From Arthrobotrys musiformis (taxonomy: Eukaryota; Ascomycota; Orbiliomycetes; Orbiliales; Orbiliaceae), in the NCBI GenBank assembly GCA_036971715.1, contig JAVHJL010000003.1, positions 806,001 to 870,000 of the forward strand: a stretch of 64,000 bases of DNA, in the 5' to 3' direction. Each line of letters opens with the position of its first letter. The stretch's first letter is position 1. Below the pieces are notes generated by a model that was not told the DNA's origin, did no database searches, and worked only from the letters and a program-made list of their open reading frames with translations. A program made the translations under genes and the position numbers. Shown piece after piece: positions 1 through 10,962 of this stretch.

Positions 1-1181
1 CTGTTGCAAAGGCTATCAAGAACGAAACCGAGTTGGAGGGAATGAGAAAGTGCCATATTCGCGACGGTGCCGCTTTAATTGAGTAGGCATATATATATAC
101 ATTTTGAACTTTATAAAGCGCAAGGATATTAACATACTCTTCAGGTACTTCGCATGGCTCGAGGAGCAGCTCCACAACGGCGTCGAACTCGATGAAGTCG
201 ACGCAGCCGACAAACTCGAAGAGTTCAGAAAGTATGTCGTATACAACATCGACATCAGTATCAAGACCTAAAGAGCTAACATCCAAACCAGGACAAAAGA
301 GAACTTCGTCGGTCTCTCCTTCGGTACCATTTCCTCTACAGGCGCAAACGCAGCGGTGATTCACTATCACCCTGAGCGTCCCACGGCCGCAAAAGTTGAC
401 CCTAAAGCCATTTATCTCTGCGTAAGTTCCTCACTCTCTAGTAGTCACCCCGAAGCAACCCGAAAGGTCTAACATCACCAGGACTCCGGTGCTCAATTCT
501 ACGATGGCACAACCGACACCACCAGAACCCTTCACTTCGGGGTCCCGACAGCAATGGAAATCAAGGCTTACACTCTAGTCCTCAAGGGCAACATCGCCCT
601 CGGACAAGCCGTTTTCCCCAAGGGTATTAGCGGATTCCAACTCGATCCTATCGCCCGTCAATTCCTTTGGTCGGAGGGATTGGACTACCGTCACGGAACG
701 GGACATGGCGTCGGATCGTTCCTGAACGTCCACGAAGGACCACAGGGTATTGGTACTAGACTTCAATACTCCGAGGTTCCACTAGAACTCGGGAATGTTC
801 TTTCGAACGAGCCGGGATACTATGAAGACGGAGAGTTTGGTATTCGAATCGAGAGTACGTACCCCCACGCCCCCCAAAATAAAGAGAAAACTAAAATAAT
901 TACTTCATGTATTGAATACTAACCTCTATACACCGTCAGATATGATCCTCGTTGTTCCAAAAAAGACAACCCACCAATTCGGCGAAAAGCCGTACTGGGG
1001 TTTCGAAACAGTCACCATGGTCCCTATGTGCCGTAGGCTCGCCGATATCACCCTCCTCACCGAATCCGAGAAGCGATACTTGAACGAGTACCACAAAGAA
1101 GTCTACGAGAAGACCAGCCCGCTCTTGCAGCATGACGAAAGGGCGCTGAACTGGTTGGAGAGAGAGACATTGCCATATTAA
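1..1181 (+). CDS. Xaa-Pro aminopeptidase P (5'-truncated by window edge)
   Basis: This is the C-terminal half of a creatinase-fold (pita-bread) metallopeptidase that removes the first residue from peptides with proline in second position. The family is usually cytosolic. Exon model: <1..82, 145..231, 292..421, 482..854, 940..1181; all four introns are short GT-AG introns that keep phase. The five metal ligands of the M24B family are visible: Asp in DSGAQF and Asp in DTTRT (exon 4), His in the HGTGHGVG segment, Glu in NEPGYY and Glu in FGIRIE. The protein ends LNWLERETLPY. The start and N-terminal creatinase domain lie upstream of base 1. It converges on SEC8. Family assignment is secure; the exact fungal orthologue name is not needed for function. 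Confidence 0.95.
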
Positions 1182-1840
1182 ACAGAGGCTCCATTTCTTG
1201 GCCTCTCGGTTCATTGAGAGCTTGGGGTATATCATTCTTATATATCTACCTCGGAGGAAAGACTATTCAGGGACATTTTGCCTCTAGAAACCGAATTCGA
1301 ATATTCCACGGTTCGTTTAGGGAGGTCATTGGGTTTAACCCCGAATGAATAGAATATATCGATAGAGTAGCTTAGGGCTATAAACCAAATGCACCTTGGA
1401 GTACCTCTACTTCGCCCTCGAGACTAATCCTAGACCCCGCCCGGACATAAATTCGTAGAATCTTCATTCCTTCGTTAGGTTGATAAAGGATTTCTAGGGT
1501 GACCATCCCGGCATAATAGTCGCAGACTATAGCCACCATAGAGTGTAAGAAACATACACATACATGCCTGCTAACCGACATACACAAAAAGAAGGAGACT
1601 ATGGATCTCTTCACCCAAAGCTAAGATATAACGAGAAGGAAAAAGGAAAAAGACGTAAAGAGAAGTTTTCCTCCTGGCAACAAAGAAAAGGGGAAAAGGT
1701 AGGTAACATCGTCCGCGCGAGTGATACGTAAAGGAGCCAATAATAAGAGAAACCATATGATACACCACTAGCTGCATATCCACACATACAACCCCCCCAA
1801 AAGCCATGCTCCTCGTAGACGTGATGCGCAGGAAATGATC
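1182..1840. other. convergent 3' intergenic region
   Basis: This is the tail-to-tail gap between the aminopeptidase P gene and SEC8. It should hold both 3' UTRs. No coding exon or RNA gene is recognisable. Confidence 0.6.
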
Positions 1841-4800
1841 TTAATTCTCCCACATCAGTTCACTCAACTGGATCAGATGATCATTCAAGCTTCGTCTCGC
1901 CGCCACCGTCGACTCCCGCCTGCTCCCCGTCTTGAAAGTTTCCGAATACCATAGCGTCACCAAATCCTTCATCTCATCGTAGGTATGCGGCAATGTCTTG
2001 TCCTTAGCTCGCTGAAGGACATCCTATATTTTAGAAAGACAAACCGAATTAGCACCACTCTCCAAAAAATAAACCAAAGACTGTGTCAACTTACCTCCGG
2101 CCCCGTATTGAACAACTTCCAAAAATCATCACTCCTCTTTAGCGCTACGACTTGCTTATTCTGCTCATCTCTTCCGTCACCGACTACTCCGTCTTCCAAT
2201 ACCAAATTCCTCAAATTTTGCTGTAACACCAAGATGTTCAACAACATCTTATCCACACCTTTGCGGTTCATCTGCTTGATCTTGCCACAGCTCCTGATGA
2301 GCAGGTGGTCGAGGTATACGCCTAACCCGGCCTTGACAAACCTCTGCTCTTCGAACCGTAGCAGGCTGGTTACATCCTGATCGAACCACACGAGCTCGGT
2401 ATTCAAAGTCAAGATCTGAGGGTCCGCCTCGGGCGCTTCATTCTCCAGCACCCACGACGTCTTCTCAACCGCAAGGTCGATATAATGTGCCGCATGAGTC
2501 CTAGCCTCAGCCCTGAGCGTAAACAAAATCGTATTCGTCAACTCGGAATAAGTATTCACAACCCCATCGAATGCTTCCGCCAAATCCTTCGTAAGCGGTA
2601 GGAACACAGGAGAAGCCGAGTCCCTCGCGAGCTGGGAGTTGAGATTATTCCACCGTCGGGTCCGAGTTCCTTCGTCCTTGCTGGGGTCTTCGATGTCGGT
2701 CACCTGTCGGAGTTTCTTCAATTTACGAGAAAACCAGTCCATGCTGTTGTAAAGAATGCAAAGAGTATAGATTGTTTTGCGGTCGGAGATGATGTCGTCG
2801 AAGCTGACGCCTTCAGCGCCCTTGAGTTTGGCGTAAACGAGGGTCTCTTTGTTGAGGAAGTCGTGGAAGACGGTAGGGTCGGCCCACATTTCGCGCATAG
2901 TGGATTCCAGCTCCCCGGGAACGACCCATAGGGCGCTCTTCTTGAGGGTGTTTTGATCCTTTTGGACAAGCGCTATCGACAGGGTCAGTACTTTCTAGAA
3001 AACTTTTATAACTAGAAATAGACTTACTCCTAAAGAATGCATGACATTTCTCATAGTAATCAGTAAGTAAGTCCACAAGCAGCTGGCTGAACGACTGGTC
3101 GTGCGGTAAACTATCCAGCATACGACAAATCGCCGTAATTAGACTCAAGAACCCAGAAGTTCCCTTCATGACCGGACGCTGTGCAACATTCTTCCACTGC
3201 GTATCTTGTCGGAAAGCGTCGAGTTCTCCTGTCGTTTGTGCGGCGAGTTCACGTAGCGTATCTTCAAGCTGTGGCAAGAAGACGTTGACCAGGAAGTCGT
3301 CAAGGAAGGATGTGAAGGTACTAGGAGCAACACCCAATCTTTATGTCCGTTAGCATCTTGTAGTTAAGCTACTACCGAATAGGGGTCTTACCCTGGGGGG
3401 ATGATATCCTTGACATTCTTCAAGAACTGCAGCGATGGCGAAAGCAAGTGGCCCATATTAAAAACCGTCGATTCGACAAGCAGCTTCCTGCCCGTAGCCG
3501 ACCCATCGCTGATCTGCGTTTCCTCAGTCTCCCTAATGACAGGAACGGCAGAGTCTTGTACAAGTCCAGGCACATTTGCCTTGAGGATGGCTTCCAAGTC
3601 GTCTTGATTCGATTTAATCACCGCATCTGAGTTTTCAGGTCCACCAAATTTGAACATCCGCTGCATATAATTAGCACTTTTTGACCCTAATTCCATAAAA
3701 TTAGATCAGAACATACCCTCTTCTTCTGGGTAGCCGAGTTGGCGGCCAGGATACTGTTGACGGAATTCTGTGCCGCCTTGGGGGCGTTCGCATTCGTGGC
3801 TCTGCTCTCATTCGCTGTGATGTAGTCGTGCAGTAAAGACCTCGTTTCGCTCTGCAATAACTTCCAAATTTCCATAAACCCACCAGAAAGCGTCGTTGTG
3901 TTATCTTTGGACCAGTCGCGCTTGCTGATAGCCTTCACAACATCGTGCACAACTCTGTGTCCCTCCAAGATCGCCTCAAATTTCGAAAATAGGGTGTACA
4001 GTAAATCGTTGAGAACCTCAACTCGCTCGTCCTTCTCCGATAGTACGGCGTCGATAGCTTTACCGTCCTTGAGATTCGAGAGTCCCCGGAAGGAGGCGGG
4101 GTGCCGCGAATCCACCTCGAGATTAGTCTTCTCGACAACCTTGTTCAGTTCGACCGGCAGTCTCTGAGAAATCTGTTCTAGTGCTGCGGGCAAACGGCCA
4201 AGCTTGTGAAGAGACTCGATGAGCAAACGAATATAGTGTAAACTCTCAGCCTCGATGTTCTTCGAAGCATCCTCCACCATCTCTTTCGTCAAATCTTCGG
4301 TTTCCAGGAATATATCGAGTGTCCGCTTTGTAACTGTCGCTTGTGGAATAACACCGCCTCCGAGGAGTTGATCCGAGGTCTTGTTGTCCTTCTGGTTCGA
4401 GTATGACTTCCACCTGCCGTCGCAGTATGGCGATTTCAGATAGAGATGCGAATGCAGTTCCTCGACTAGAATTTCAGCCAGTGAAGTTTCTTGGTTTTGT
4501 AGACCCCGTCTGAGGTCTTGTAATGCCCCAATGCCCTTCAAATCCGGTTTGTTGCTATTCTTCAAACCCTCCATAAGGATATCGACAGCCGTCAGGAAGC
4601 GCTTTTCGCCCATTCTCAAATCCAACTTCTCAGGGACATCGCGTAGGTGTTCACTACGTGCTCGGTTTTATCAGCACTTTTTCAACTTCCCGTTATTATT
4701 AGCACGGGCTTGTAGGACATACATTTGCGATAGTGTCTGCAGCATGCTCTCATAAATCTGACTCTCGACTGCCAGATTCTTGACTTCAGGTTTCTCGGAT

Positions 4801-5716
4801 GTCAAGTCCTTTTTGGCGCTCGATACTCGTTGTTTTAGGTCTTGAACTTTGGCCGCCGACGTGCCTATGTGCCGCATGATGCTATGGTATGTACCGATGG
4901 AGCTGTTGAATCCCTGGTGGTATTCTAGACGAAACCGAATATTTCAGTAAACTGGAGCCGCATAAATATTTCTGTTAGAAACATCAAGATGCCTACCATT
5001 GACAACAGCCTGTAAGGCGCCTTCAAGGTTCTTCTTGATGACTCTGAAGTCGCGAAGTCGATTGGCTTTACCCAGAGAACTCGGGTCATTCAACTGTAGA
5101 GCGATTTGTACCGGTATGCACTCCTCCTTCGTCATGAAGTCCCAGTCTCGTCGTATTGTTTCCAGAACGTCTAATCACTCCAAATAAAAAGGTTTAGCAT
5201 CCTTCTCCCCTCCCCGTAATTCCCATTTCAAAGGTCCCAGATTCGAATATGTAAACCCAGAATCGGGTGAAGCGTACCAGATAATCCAGCCAATCTAGCA
5301 ACCCCCTCTGCAGACACCTTCGGCTCCTGGTAAGCCGGCTCCCCTCTCCTCCTCGACTTCGATCTGTCTTTAGGGGTCTCCGAAGGCCTTCTTCCCGTAT
5401 TACTGACATCTGCAAATTCGTACCTCCCACCTTGTCCACCTTGTCCACCTTGCCCACCTTGCCCACCTTGCCCACTCAGACTACCATAACCTCTAGGTGT
5501 CATCGGTGGCTCCAGTTGGCCGTCTCCATAAGCCCCCCTCCGACTGGTATCAATCCTGGGACCATCATATCCAGCGGGAGGAGGAGGTTGTCGTCTGGGA
5601 CCTGTGGGGTAAGCTGCACCGTTTGGAGCTGGAGCACCACCACCACCACCTCTTTGGTAAGGATCACGGCCGCGACGGGGGTCCCGATCCGGGAGACCGT
5701 TTTGTAATGTTGCCAT
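1841..5716 (-). CDS. SEC8: Exocyst complex component Sec8 (EXOC4)
   Basis: Sec8 is a subunit of the octameric exocyst that tethers secretory vesicles to the plasma membrane at growing tips. Eight-exon model: 5278..5716, 4997..5170, 4723..4924, 3717..4653, 3392..3660, 3028..3338, 2095..2972, 1841..2023, giving about 1130 residues, in the normal range. All junctions keep phase. Residues 1-150 are a Gly/Pro/Arg-rich disordered leader with five GGQ units. Next comes the Sec8 N-terminal coiled-coil region (segments DVLETIRRDWDFM, EYHQGFNSSIGTYHS and KDLTSEKPEVKNL), then the long helical rod, ending LIQLSELMWEN. The start at 5716 is the first ATG of the open first exon. The gene is divergent from the small membrane-protein gene at 6631, with about 0.9 kb between. 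Identity rests on the conserved N-terminal segment and the overall length. Confidence 0.95.
5431..5475 (-). repeat. 9-nt tandem repeat encoding (GGQ)5 in SEC8
   Basis: There are five consecutive 9-base units (plus strand CTTGTCCAC twice, then CTTGCCCAC three times). They lie inside the first SEC8 exon and encode a Gly-Gly-Gln repeat in the disordered leader. The unit is a multiple of three, so copy-number change would not shift frame. Confidence 0.95.
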
Positions 5717-6630
5717 TCCCGGTGGAACGGGGTCGGGAATTGGTGATTTTCCCCTTTTTCTTTTTTCAGGGGGGGGGTTCTTCTTTTTCCCTGGTAGTTC
5801 TCGCTCTTGGTGGTGGGAAAGTCGCTGCGTTTAGGGGAAGCTCCTCGAGGTCGGTTTTCAAAGACGGGAACGGAATCTGATGTTGGCGACAAAGACGGGG
5901 TAACTGGGGGTGAGAGCCCGTTGGCAGGAAGAGCAGGGGGGTTCGACCGAAAGCGGTTGCTATGCTCGTTTCGTAAAAATGGAGGGATAGGGAAATAGTG
6001 ATGGAGCAAAGAGCCCGGTTGGTCGATGAGGAACGGAGATACAGTCGATTGAGACGGACAGATTGGTGGCTGCTTGCTGCTTCTGGGGAGCTTTCCCCAG
6101 TAACCTAGCTGGATTCAATCAACAGCTTTGGTCAGCCACACTTAATCGGGTTGTTGCTGCCGCCTGCTGTGGCTGGTGACCACACACAACACCTTCTTTT
6201 CTCCCTTCTCTGCTACTCCCTTGTTCAAGACTTCAGTACATCTCAGGATATCGATATATCGATGTCTAACACCGTGGGGTGGAATTTGTTCGAAAATACA
6301 GCAAAGCCAAGGTGGGAAGCGAAGAAGTATCTAGTCGGGATCTAGACCTCGGCTTCCATCTTCACCCGGGTCGTCGAGTCCATCCTCGCGAAGTCTATCC
6401 TATTTAAGTTCCCATGGCCCCGGATCCAATCGGCGATATCATGATATTACTTCCCCATCCTCCCTCTTTATCGCCAAAGATAAACAAAACGACCCTTACG
6501 CACTTAACCCACTCGCTTAGTTCACTAACTACTCACTTACACTACTATATACTACCTACTATCTATAAATATCGAGACTACTATAAATACATCTATCGGT
6601 ATAGATATAAAATCTAGAACCTCAGAGAAG
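5717..6630. promoter_or_regulatory. divergent promoter region, SEC8 / small membrane protein
   Basis: This is about 0.9 kb between two start codons read away from each other, so it holds both promoters and 5' UTRs. The side nearest 6631 has AT-rich CTATAAAT-like strings (around 6550-6600). No further gene is visible. Confidence 0.5.
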
Positions 6631-7017
6631 ATGGAAAACGATATCTTCGCCAAAGCGATAAAACCCGGCACCCCACTAAGCTTCTCACGTAAAGTCTGGG
6701 GCGCAATCCTCATCCTCTTCCTCCTGCTGTGGGTATCCCTCTGCGTCATCGGGGCGATCCTCGATCGCTTCCACCGCGATAGGTCGAAACACACAAGGGG
6801 CCGCGTATTGCGACCTTCTTCCATTTACACCTATAATCCATATTCTCAAGGATTTGGATCCGTATCGCCGACTTTGAGCTCTCGCTCTGAGTCTACTGAT
6901 ATAGATGAGTACGAGGGGGACTTTGAGAAAGCGGAAGCGGATGGTTCGGCGGGTGGGAAGAAGAAGGTGAAGAAAGTACGGTTCAAGTTGCCGAGGAAGA
7001 AGCAGCAATCCGCATGA
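6631..7017 (+). CDS. Small single-pass membrane protein, function unknown
   Basis: This is an uninterrupted 128-codon frame. Residues about 22-45 form a strongly hydrophobic segment (begins VWGAILILFLLLW) that looks like one transmembrane helix. It is followed by a basic stretch (RFHRDRSKHTRGR), a Ser/Tyr-rich linker, an acidic patch (DIDEYEGDFEKAEAD) and a very basic tail (KKKVKKVRFKLPRKK). The order Lys/Arg just after the helix suggests a cytosolic C-terminus. The ATG has AAG ATGG context. I recognise no family. A short AATAAA-like string lies near 7077. The ordered amino-acid composition and promoter-like upstream sequence favour a real gene, but conservation is untested. Confidence 0.6.
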   Translation: MENDIFAKAIKPGTPLSFSRKVWGAILILFLLLWVSLCVIGAILDRFHRDRSKHTRGRVLRPSSIYTYNPYSQGFGSVSPTLSSRSESTDIDEYEGDFEKAEADGSAGGKKKVKKVRFKLPRKKQQSA

Positions 7018-7841
7018 TCAATACGATCGAAATACAACCTTTTATGCCCTAAAACCAAGATATCTCTACATCCATCAATAAATCTAGTGTCAGGAGGTCA
7101 ATAGAATGAACCTTCAAATCCCCGACGAAAATGTGTCATAAGACATTACCGAACTTCTCTTTCAGCATTCATTTCGACATCAAAACATCAACATTTTTCT
7201 CCTAAAATCAGATATTATCTTAATCGCCGTCAATATGCCTATAGCACCAGCGATTCAATTTCTACGAACCAGTCATTCATCTACTTTCTGGATACACTAA
7301 ACCATAAACCCCAACCTCAAACACCATAACCCGCATCACTCTCTCTGACCCCAAACAAAAAACCCGCCTGATCGCCAACAAAAACAAAAAAAGAAAAAGA
7401 AAAGAAAGGAAATTTGGAAAGAAACGGAGGAAAAAACCCAGCGCGAAACAATACCGTCCAAAATAACTATTCTCAGGCACGCCTTGACATCATTCGATCT
7501 TTGTAATGTCCCGCCGCCCCCTTGCGCGGCTGCGCCGGGGCGCTGGGTCGCACCAGATCACTTGTACGACTCATACTCCAGTCAGCCTACACAGCCTTAC
7601 TAATTCCGATCGAGTCACCCATTCTTATTAATCACTTCCAAAACGGCGTTAACCAAATCCCACAATCCCAACCAAACACCAAAAAAATTATAAGAACGAC
7701 CGAAAGGCCCTTTCTGTTTTTTTGAAGCAAGATACCCTTTTACATATTTTCTATATACCTAGTTGTAATTATATCAAAAAATTCAGTATTTTCCCTCTAA
7801 TTTATAATTTTTAATACCATAATATCGACTCCGCCGCCAAA
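7018..7841. other. intergenic region upstream of peptidyl-tRNA hydrolase
   Basis: This is an AT-rich spacer with one short GC-rich island (about 7508-7555). It should contain the 3' UTR of the upstream small gene and the PTH promoter. No gene is recognisable. Confidence 0.5.
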
Positions 7842-8612
7842 ATGGGCATCAAGGGCAAGCGAAAACAGCAGCGCCGCCAACAACAACTGCAGCAACAAAT
7901 TGCAACAGAAGAAACCCAAACCGAAGATTCGAACCTCATCCCAGCTTCAAGCACCGCAGAATCTTCACCCTCAACTTCACCATCAACCTCAACCTCCTCG
8001 ATCCCACCCCCCTTCATCACTCCCCCCTTCGAAATGGCGGCATCTCAAGCCCGCTCCCTCTTAATCTGCGCAATCGGTAACCCCGGAAAACTCCTCACAA
8101 CCCGCCACTCAGCAGCCCACCTCCTCCTTCCACACTTAACCTCCTCCCAACTCTCCCCCTCCCGCAGCTACGGCGGTCCGATATCCGATGGCCCCTCGGG
8201 TGCAAACTACACCACCAAATTCTTCCAATCCCAAGTTTTCATGAACGTCTCCGGGCCAGCGGTATTGAAAGCGTGGAAACAATTCTCGCCGGCCAATCCG
8301 AACCCCACGCTCGTCATCCTCCACGATGAGCTGGAGAAACCGGTTGGGAAGGTGAAGTACAAAAAGGATGGTTCGGCCGGTGGGCATAATGGGTTATCTT
8401 CCATCAAGGCCTCTTTGGGCAACGGGAAGATTCCTATCCATAAGATTGGCATCGGCATCGGGAGGCCGGAGAGTAGGGACAAGAACGTGGTGGCGGATTA
8501 TGTGCTGCAGAAGGTTCCGGGGAGAGACAAAGATATCTTGATTAGAGACGCCGTTCCGGCTATCTTAGAGATCATTGACGATATTGGGTCGGAGCCGGTG
8601 GAGGCAGATTAA
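7842..8612 (+). CDS. Peptidyl-tRNA hydrolase, bacterial-type (Pth/PTH1) family
   Basis: The enzyme cleaves the ester bond of peptidyl-tRNA dropped from stalled ribosomes, recycling tRNA; fungal members of this family often act in mitochondria. It is an intronless frame of 256 residues. The Pth fold starts near residue 72 (LLICAIGNPG). Expected active-site positions are seen: Asn80, His89 in TTRHS, Met134-Asn135 in FMNVSG, Asp162 in HDEL and Asn183 in GSAGGHNGL. The NPG-to-TRH loop is one residue shorter than in bacterial Pth and lacks its tyrosine. Residues 1-64 are a non-conserved basic, Gln-rich then Ser/Thr/Pro-rich leader. The first ATG has a strong context (CAAAATGG); a second in-frame Met is at residue 65, directly before the conserved domain. 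Confidence 0.93.
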   Translation: MGIKGKRKQQRRQQQLQQQIATEETQTEDSNLIPASSTAESSPSTSPSTSTSSIPPPFITPPFEMAASQARSLLICAIGNPGKLLTTRHSAAHLLLPHLTSSQLSPSRSYGGPISDGPSGANYTTKFFQSQVFMNVSGPAVLKAWKQFSPANPNPTLVILHDELEKPVGKVKYKKDGSAGGHNGLSSIKASLGNGKIPIHKIGIGIGRPESRDKNVVADYVLQKVPGRDKDILIRDAVPAILEIIDDIGSEPVEAD

Positions 8613-9233
8613 CCTCCCTTTCGATCGCCTTTCCTTTTGATATTTATTGGCGAGCGGTGTACGATATATCATTGCATCTACAAAAAAGTTGTTTTGGGTG
8701 ATTTGGAGTTTTAGAAGTCAAAAAGAACAGCAGGCGTCTCTGGAGTCATTGTTTTGGTTTATTTTGTTGGATACCCCGATACAATTGATAAAATGTACTA
8801 TAGTTAGATTAGAAAAAGCATCCCATCTCTTTTCTATACCATGTATTACTACAATAGAATTTTTTTGATATCAAAACCCTGACTCAAATCTTAAGTGAAA
8901 TCGAACTCTGTACTATATTTATGTTTATTCCATCCAGGTAATTACCATTAGACGTTCTATACGTCCTAAGATCAAAATACAAAGAAAAGGAGCAATGTAC
9001 AGGTATACACTCCATATAACATACAAAAGGGTAATAGAACCCACCCAAAAGGAAGCCCGCTAAAAGAGCAAGACGTCATATCATAGCCCATTAATTAAAG
9101 CCATCAAAATACCACCGGCCCGATATATATACCTCCTTACCCCCTCCTGGTCTCGTTCCCAGCCTCACCCAGGGTGGTCCACCCCTGCCCTTCCCTATAT
9201 TTTTTCGATTCAAGTGTAGTTAGAAAACTAACA
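8613..9233. other. convergent 3' intergenic region
   Basis: This tail-to-tail spacer between the PTH gene and the YTP1-like gene is AT-rich. I see no coding exon or RNA gene in it. Confidence 0.55.
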
Positions 9234-10962
9234 TCACGCCGCCCTCCCCTCCTTCAACGGCGGACTCCCCTCCCCAACCCTCGTCAAAGCACTCTCCAGT
9301 CTCTCCTCATCATCACTAATCAATCCTTCCAGCTCGTACTCCTCTTCATCCCTCCCAGTCTCGATCGGCGCTAACTCCGGCCTCCTCCTGCCGCCATTAC
9401 CACTCCTAACCCCAATTGACCCCACTGTTCCCTTCTTCTTCTCTTCCGTATTCGAGGCGTAGATGAATATCAAGATCTGGACGAAGAGGTAGAGCAAAAA
9501 CGCAAGCGAGAAGAGTACGAGTAAATACGAAACGTGGTCGACGCCAGAGTCGAATAGTAGTTGAAGTTGTTCTTCGTTTGCGCCCATGAAGAGGAATCCC
9601 GAGGCGATCAGCAACTATTCCCACCCCAAATGTCAGTTAGCTCTCCAAAACTTCCCTTCTTTTTTCTATCGAACTTGAATTTGAAGTTTGAGAAGGGGGT
9701 ATGCGTACGTAAGGCGGCAAATGCTGGAACGTCGACGGCTCTCCATTCGGCCGGGCCGTGCGATCCCTCAATACGAACGCAATTTCTATCAACCTCGAAA
9801 GCCCGGCGGCCATGAGGGTATACCCGAACACCGCGTGTACCTTCGTCGAGAACTCGAGGTGCTGGACGTGGGATGACTATTCGCTCCGATATCAGTTTCC
9901 AAGCCCCCGCAATTTCAACATTATGTCCGAGAAAACATACCATAGCCCAACCGGTCAAAAAGATGACAATAGAAGGGATGAGATTCCTCCTGGCTTCCCC
10001 GTTCCTACCCCTCGACAGCCACAGACCGAGTAATCCCGCGCACCACCATACGATTCCCATAGAAGTATGTTGATAATCCCCATGGCTCCACGGCTGACCC
10101 CATCGGTGTTCCGTGACTACCCAAGAGATTCCAAATCAGCCGGCCTTTCCCACAGAAATACCCAAATAAAAGAGAAGGTGAAACTTACAGGTATTCACGA
10201 ACCCCCAAACCGCAATGATCAATGAATCCCAGAACTCTGGCGCCCGCCCTTGTCGCCTCAACCACGCCTGTCCGACCAAAGTCATCAAAGTCATCACAAT
10301 CGCATAGGCAATAAACGACCCTCCCATGATGAAATGTGCCAAACACTGTCCCAAATGATCCGCATGACAGAACCCAAGCCTACGCCATAATCAGCCTCCA
10401 TTTCAACACCCAATCGAAGAACCAGAGAAAAGGAAGAATTAACATACGCCGTAATCCCGCCCAAGATCATCTGCACCCAAGAAGCAATAGGCATAATAAT
10501 CCCAACAACCTTATGCACCTTCACCACAACCCCCCTAACCCTCCCATGCCACCCCCGTTCCAAATGCAGCTTCAAATAAACCCCCATCCCGACCTGTGAC
10601 ACAACTCCCAATCCCAGGAACGGAGCGTAGACACTATGTGCGTTCCCATCCTGAAACTGTCGACCGTCGTGTCCGTGGCCCAAAAACCATCCCATGATGC
10701 CAATGCATGTCGCCGTGATCTGGACGGGGACGTGAAACCGATTGCGGGCGAGACCTAGTACCATTCCCAGCGGGTAGAGGATACCGAAGGCCAGGGTCAT
10801 GGATAGGATGTGTAGCCATAGAATCGCATCAATCGGTTCGTGAGAGATGTGGTCGCCCTCTTTGATTCTTTCATCGCCTTTGTGGTCGTGAGCGTGGGAC
10901 ACCAGCGGCAGGAAAGATGCCGCCAGTGCCAGAAAAGGCACGTATGGATGTATGCGACCCAT
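9234..10962 (-). CDS. YTP1-like multi-pass membrane protein
   Basis: The protein is a fungus-specific integral membrane protein of the YTP1 family, distantly like cytochrome b561/ferric-reductase membrane proteins; its biochemical role is not settled. Exons: 10448..10962, 10189..10379, 9941..10116, 9709..9876, 9234..9614, about 476 residues. A signal peptide is visible (MGRIHPYVPFLALAASF...SHA). Membrane helices follow, with histidines in WLHILSM, GHGHDG and KVHKVVG, then the family segments GFCHADHLGQCLAHFIMG, TEHRWG..W, QHLEFSTKVHAVFGYTLM and FMGANEEQ. The tail is hydrophilic and acidic. The acceptor of exon 2 was chosen because only it restores the conserved LGQCLAHF frame. The family is clear; the molecular function is unknown. 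Confidence 0.9.
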
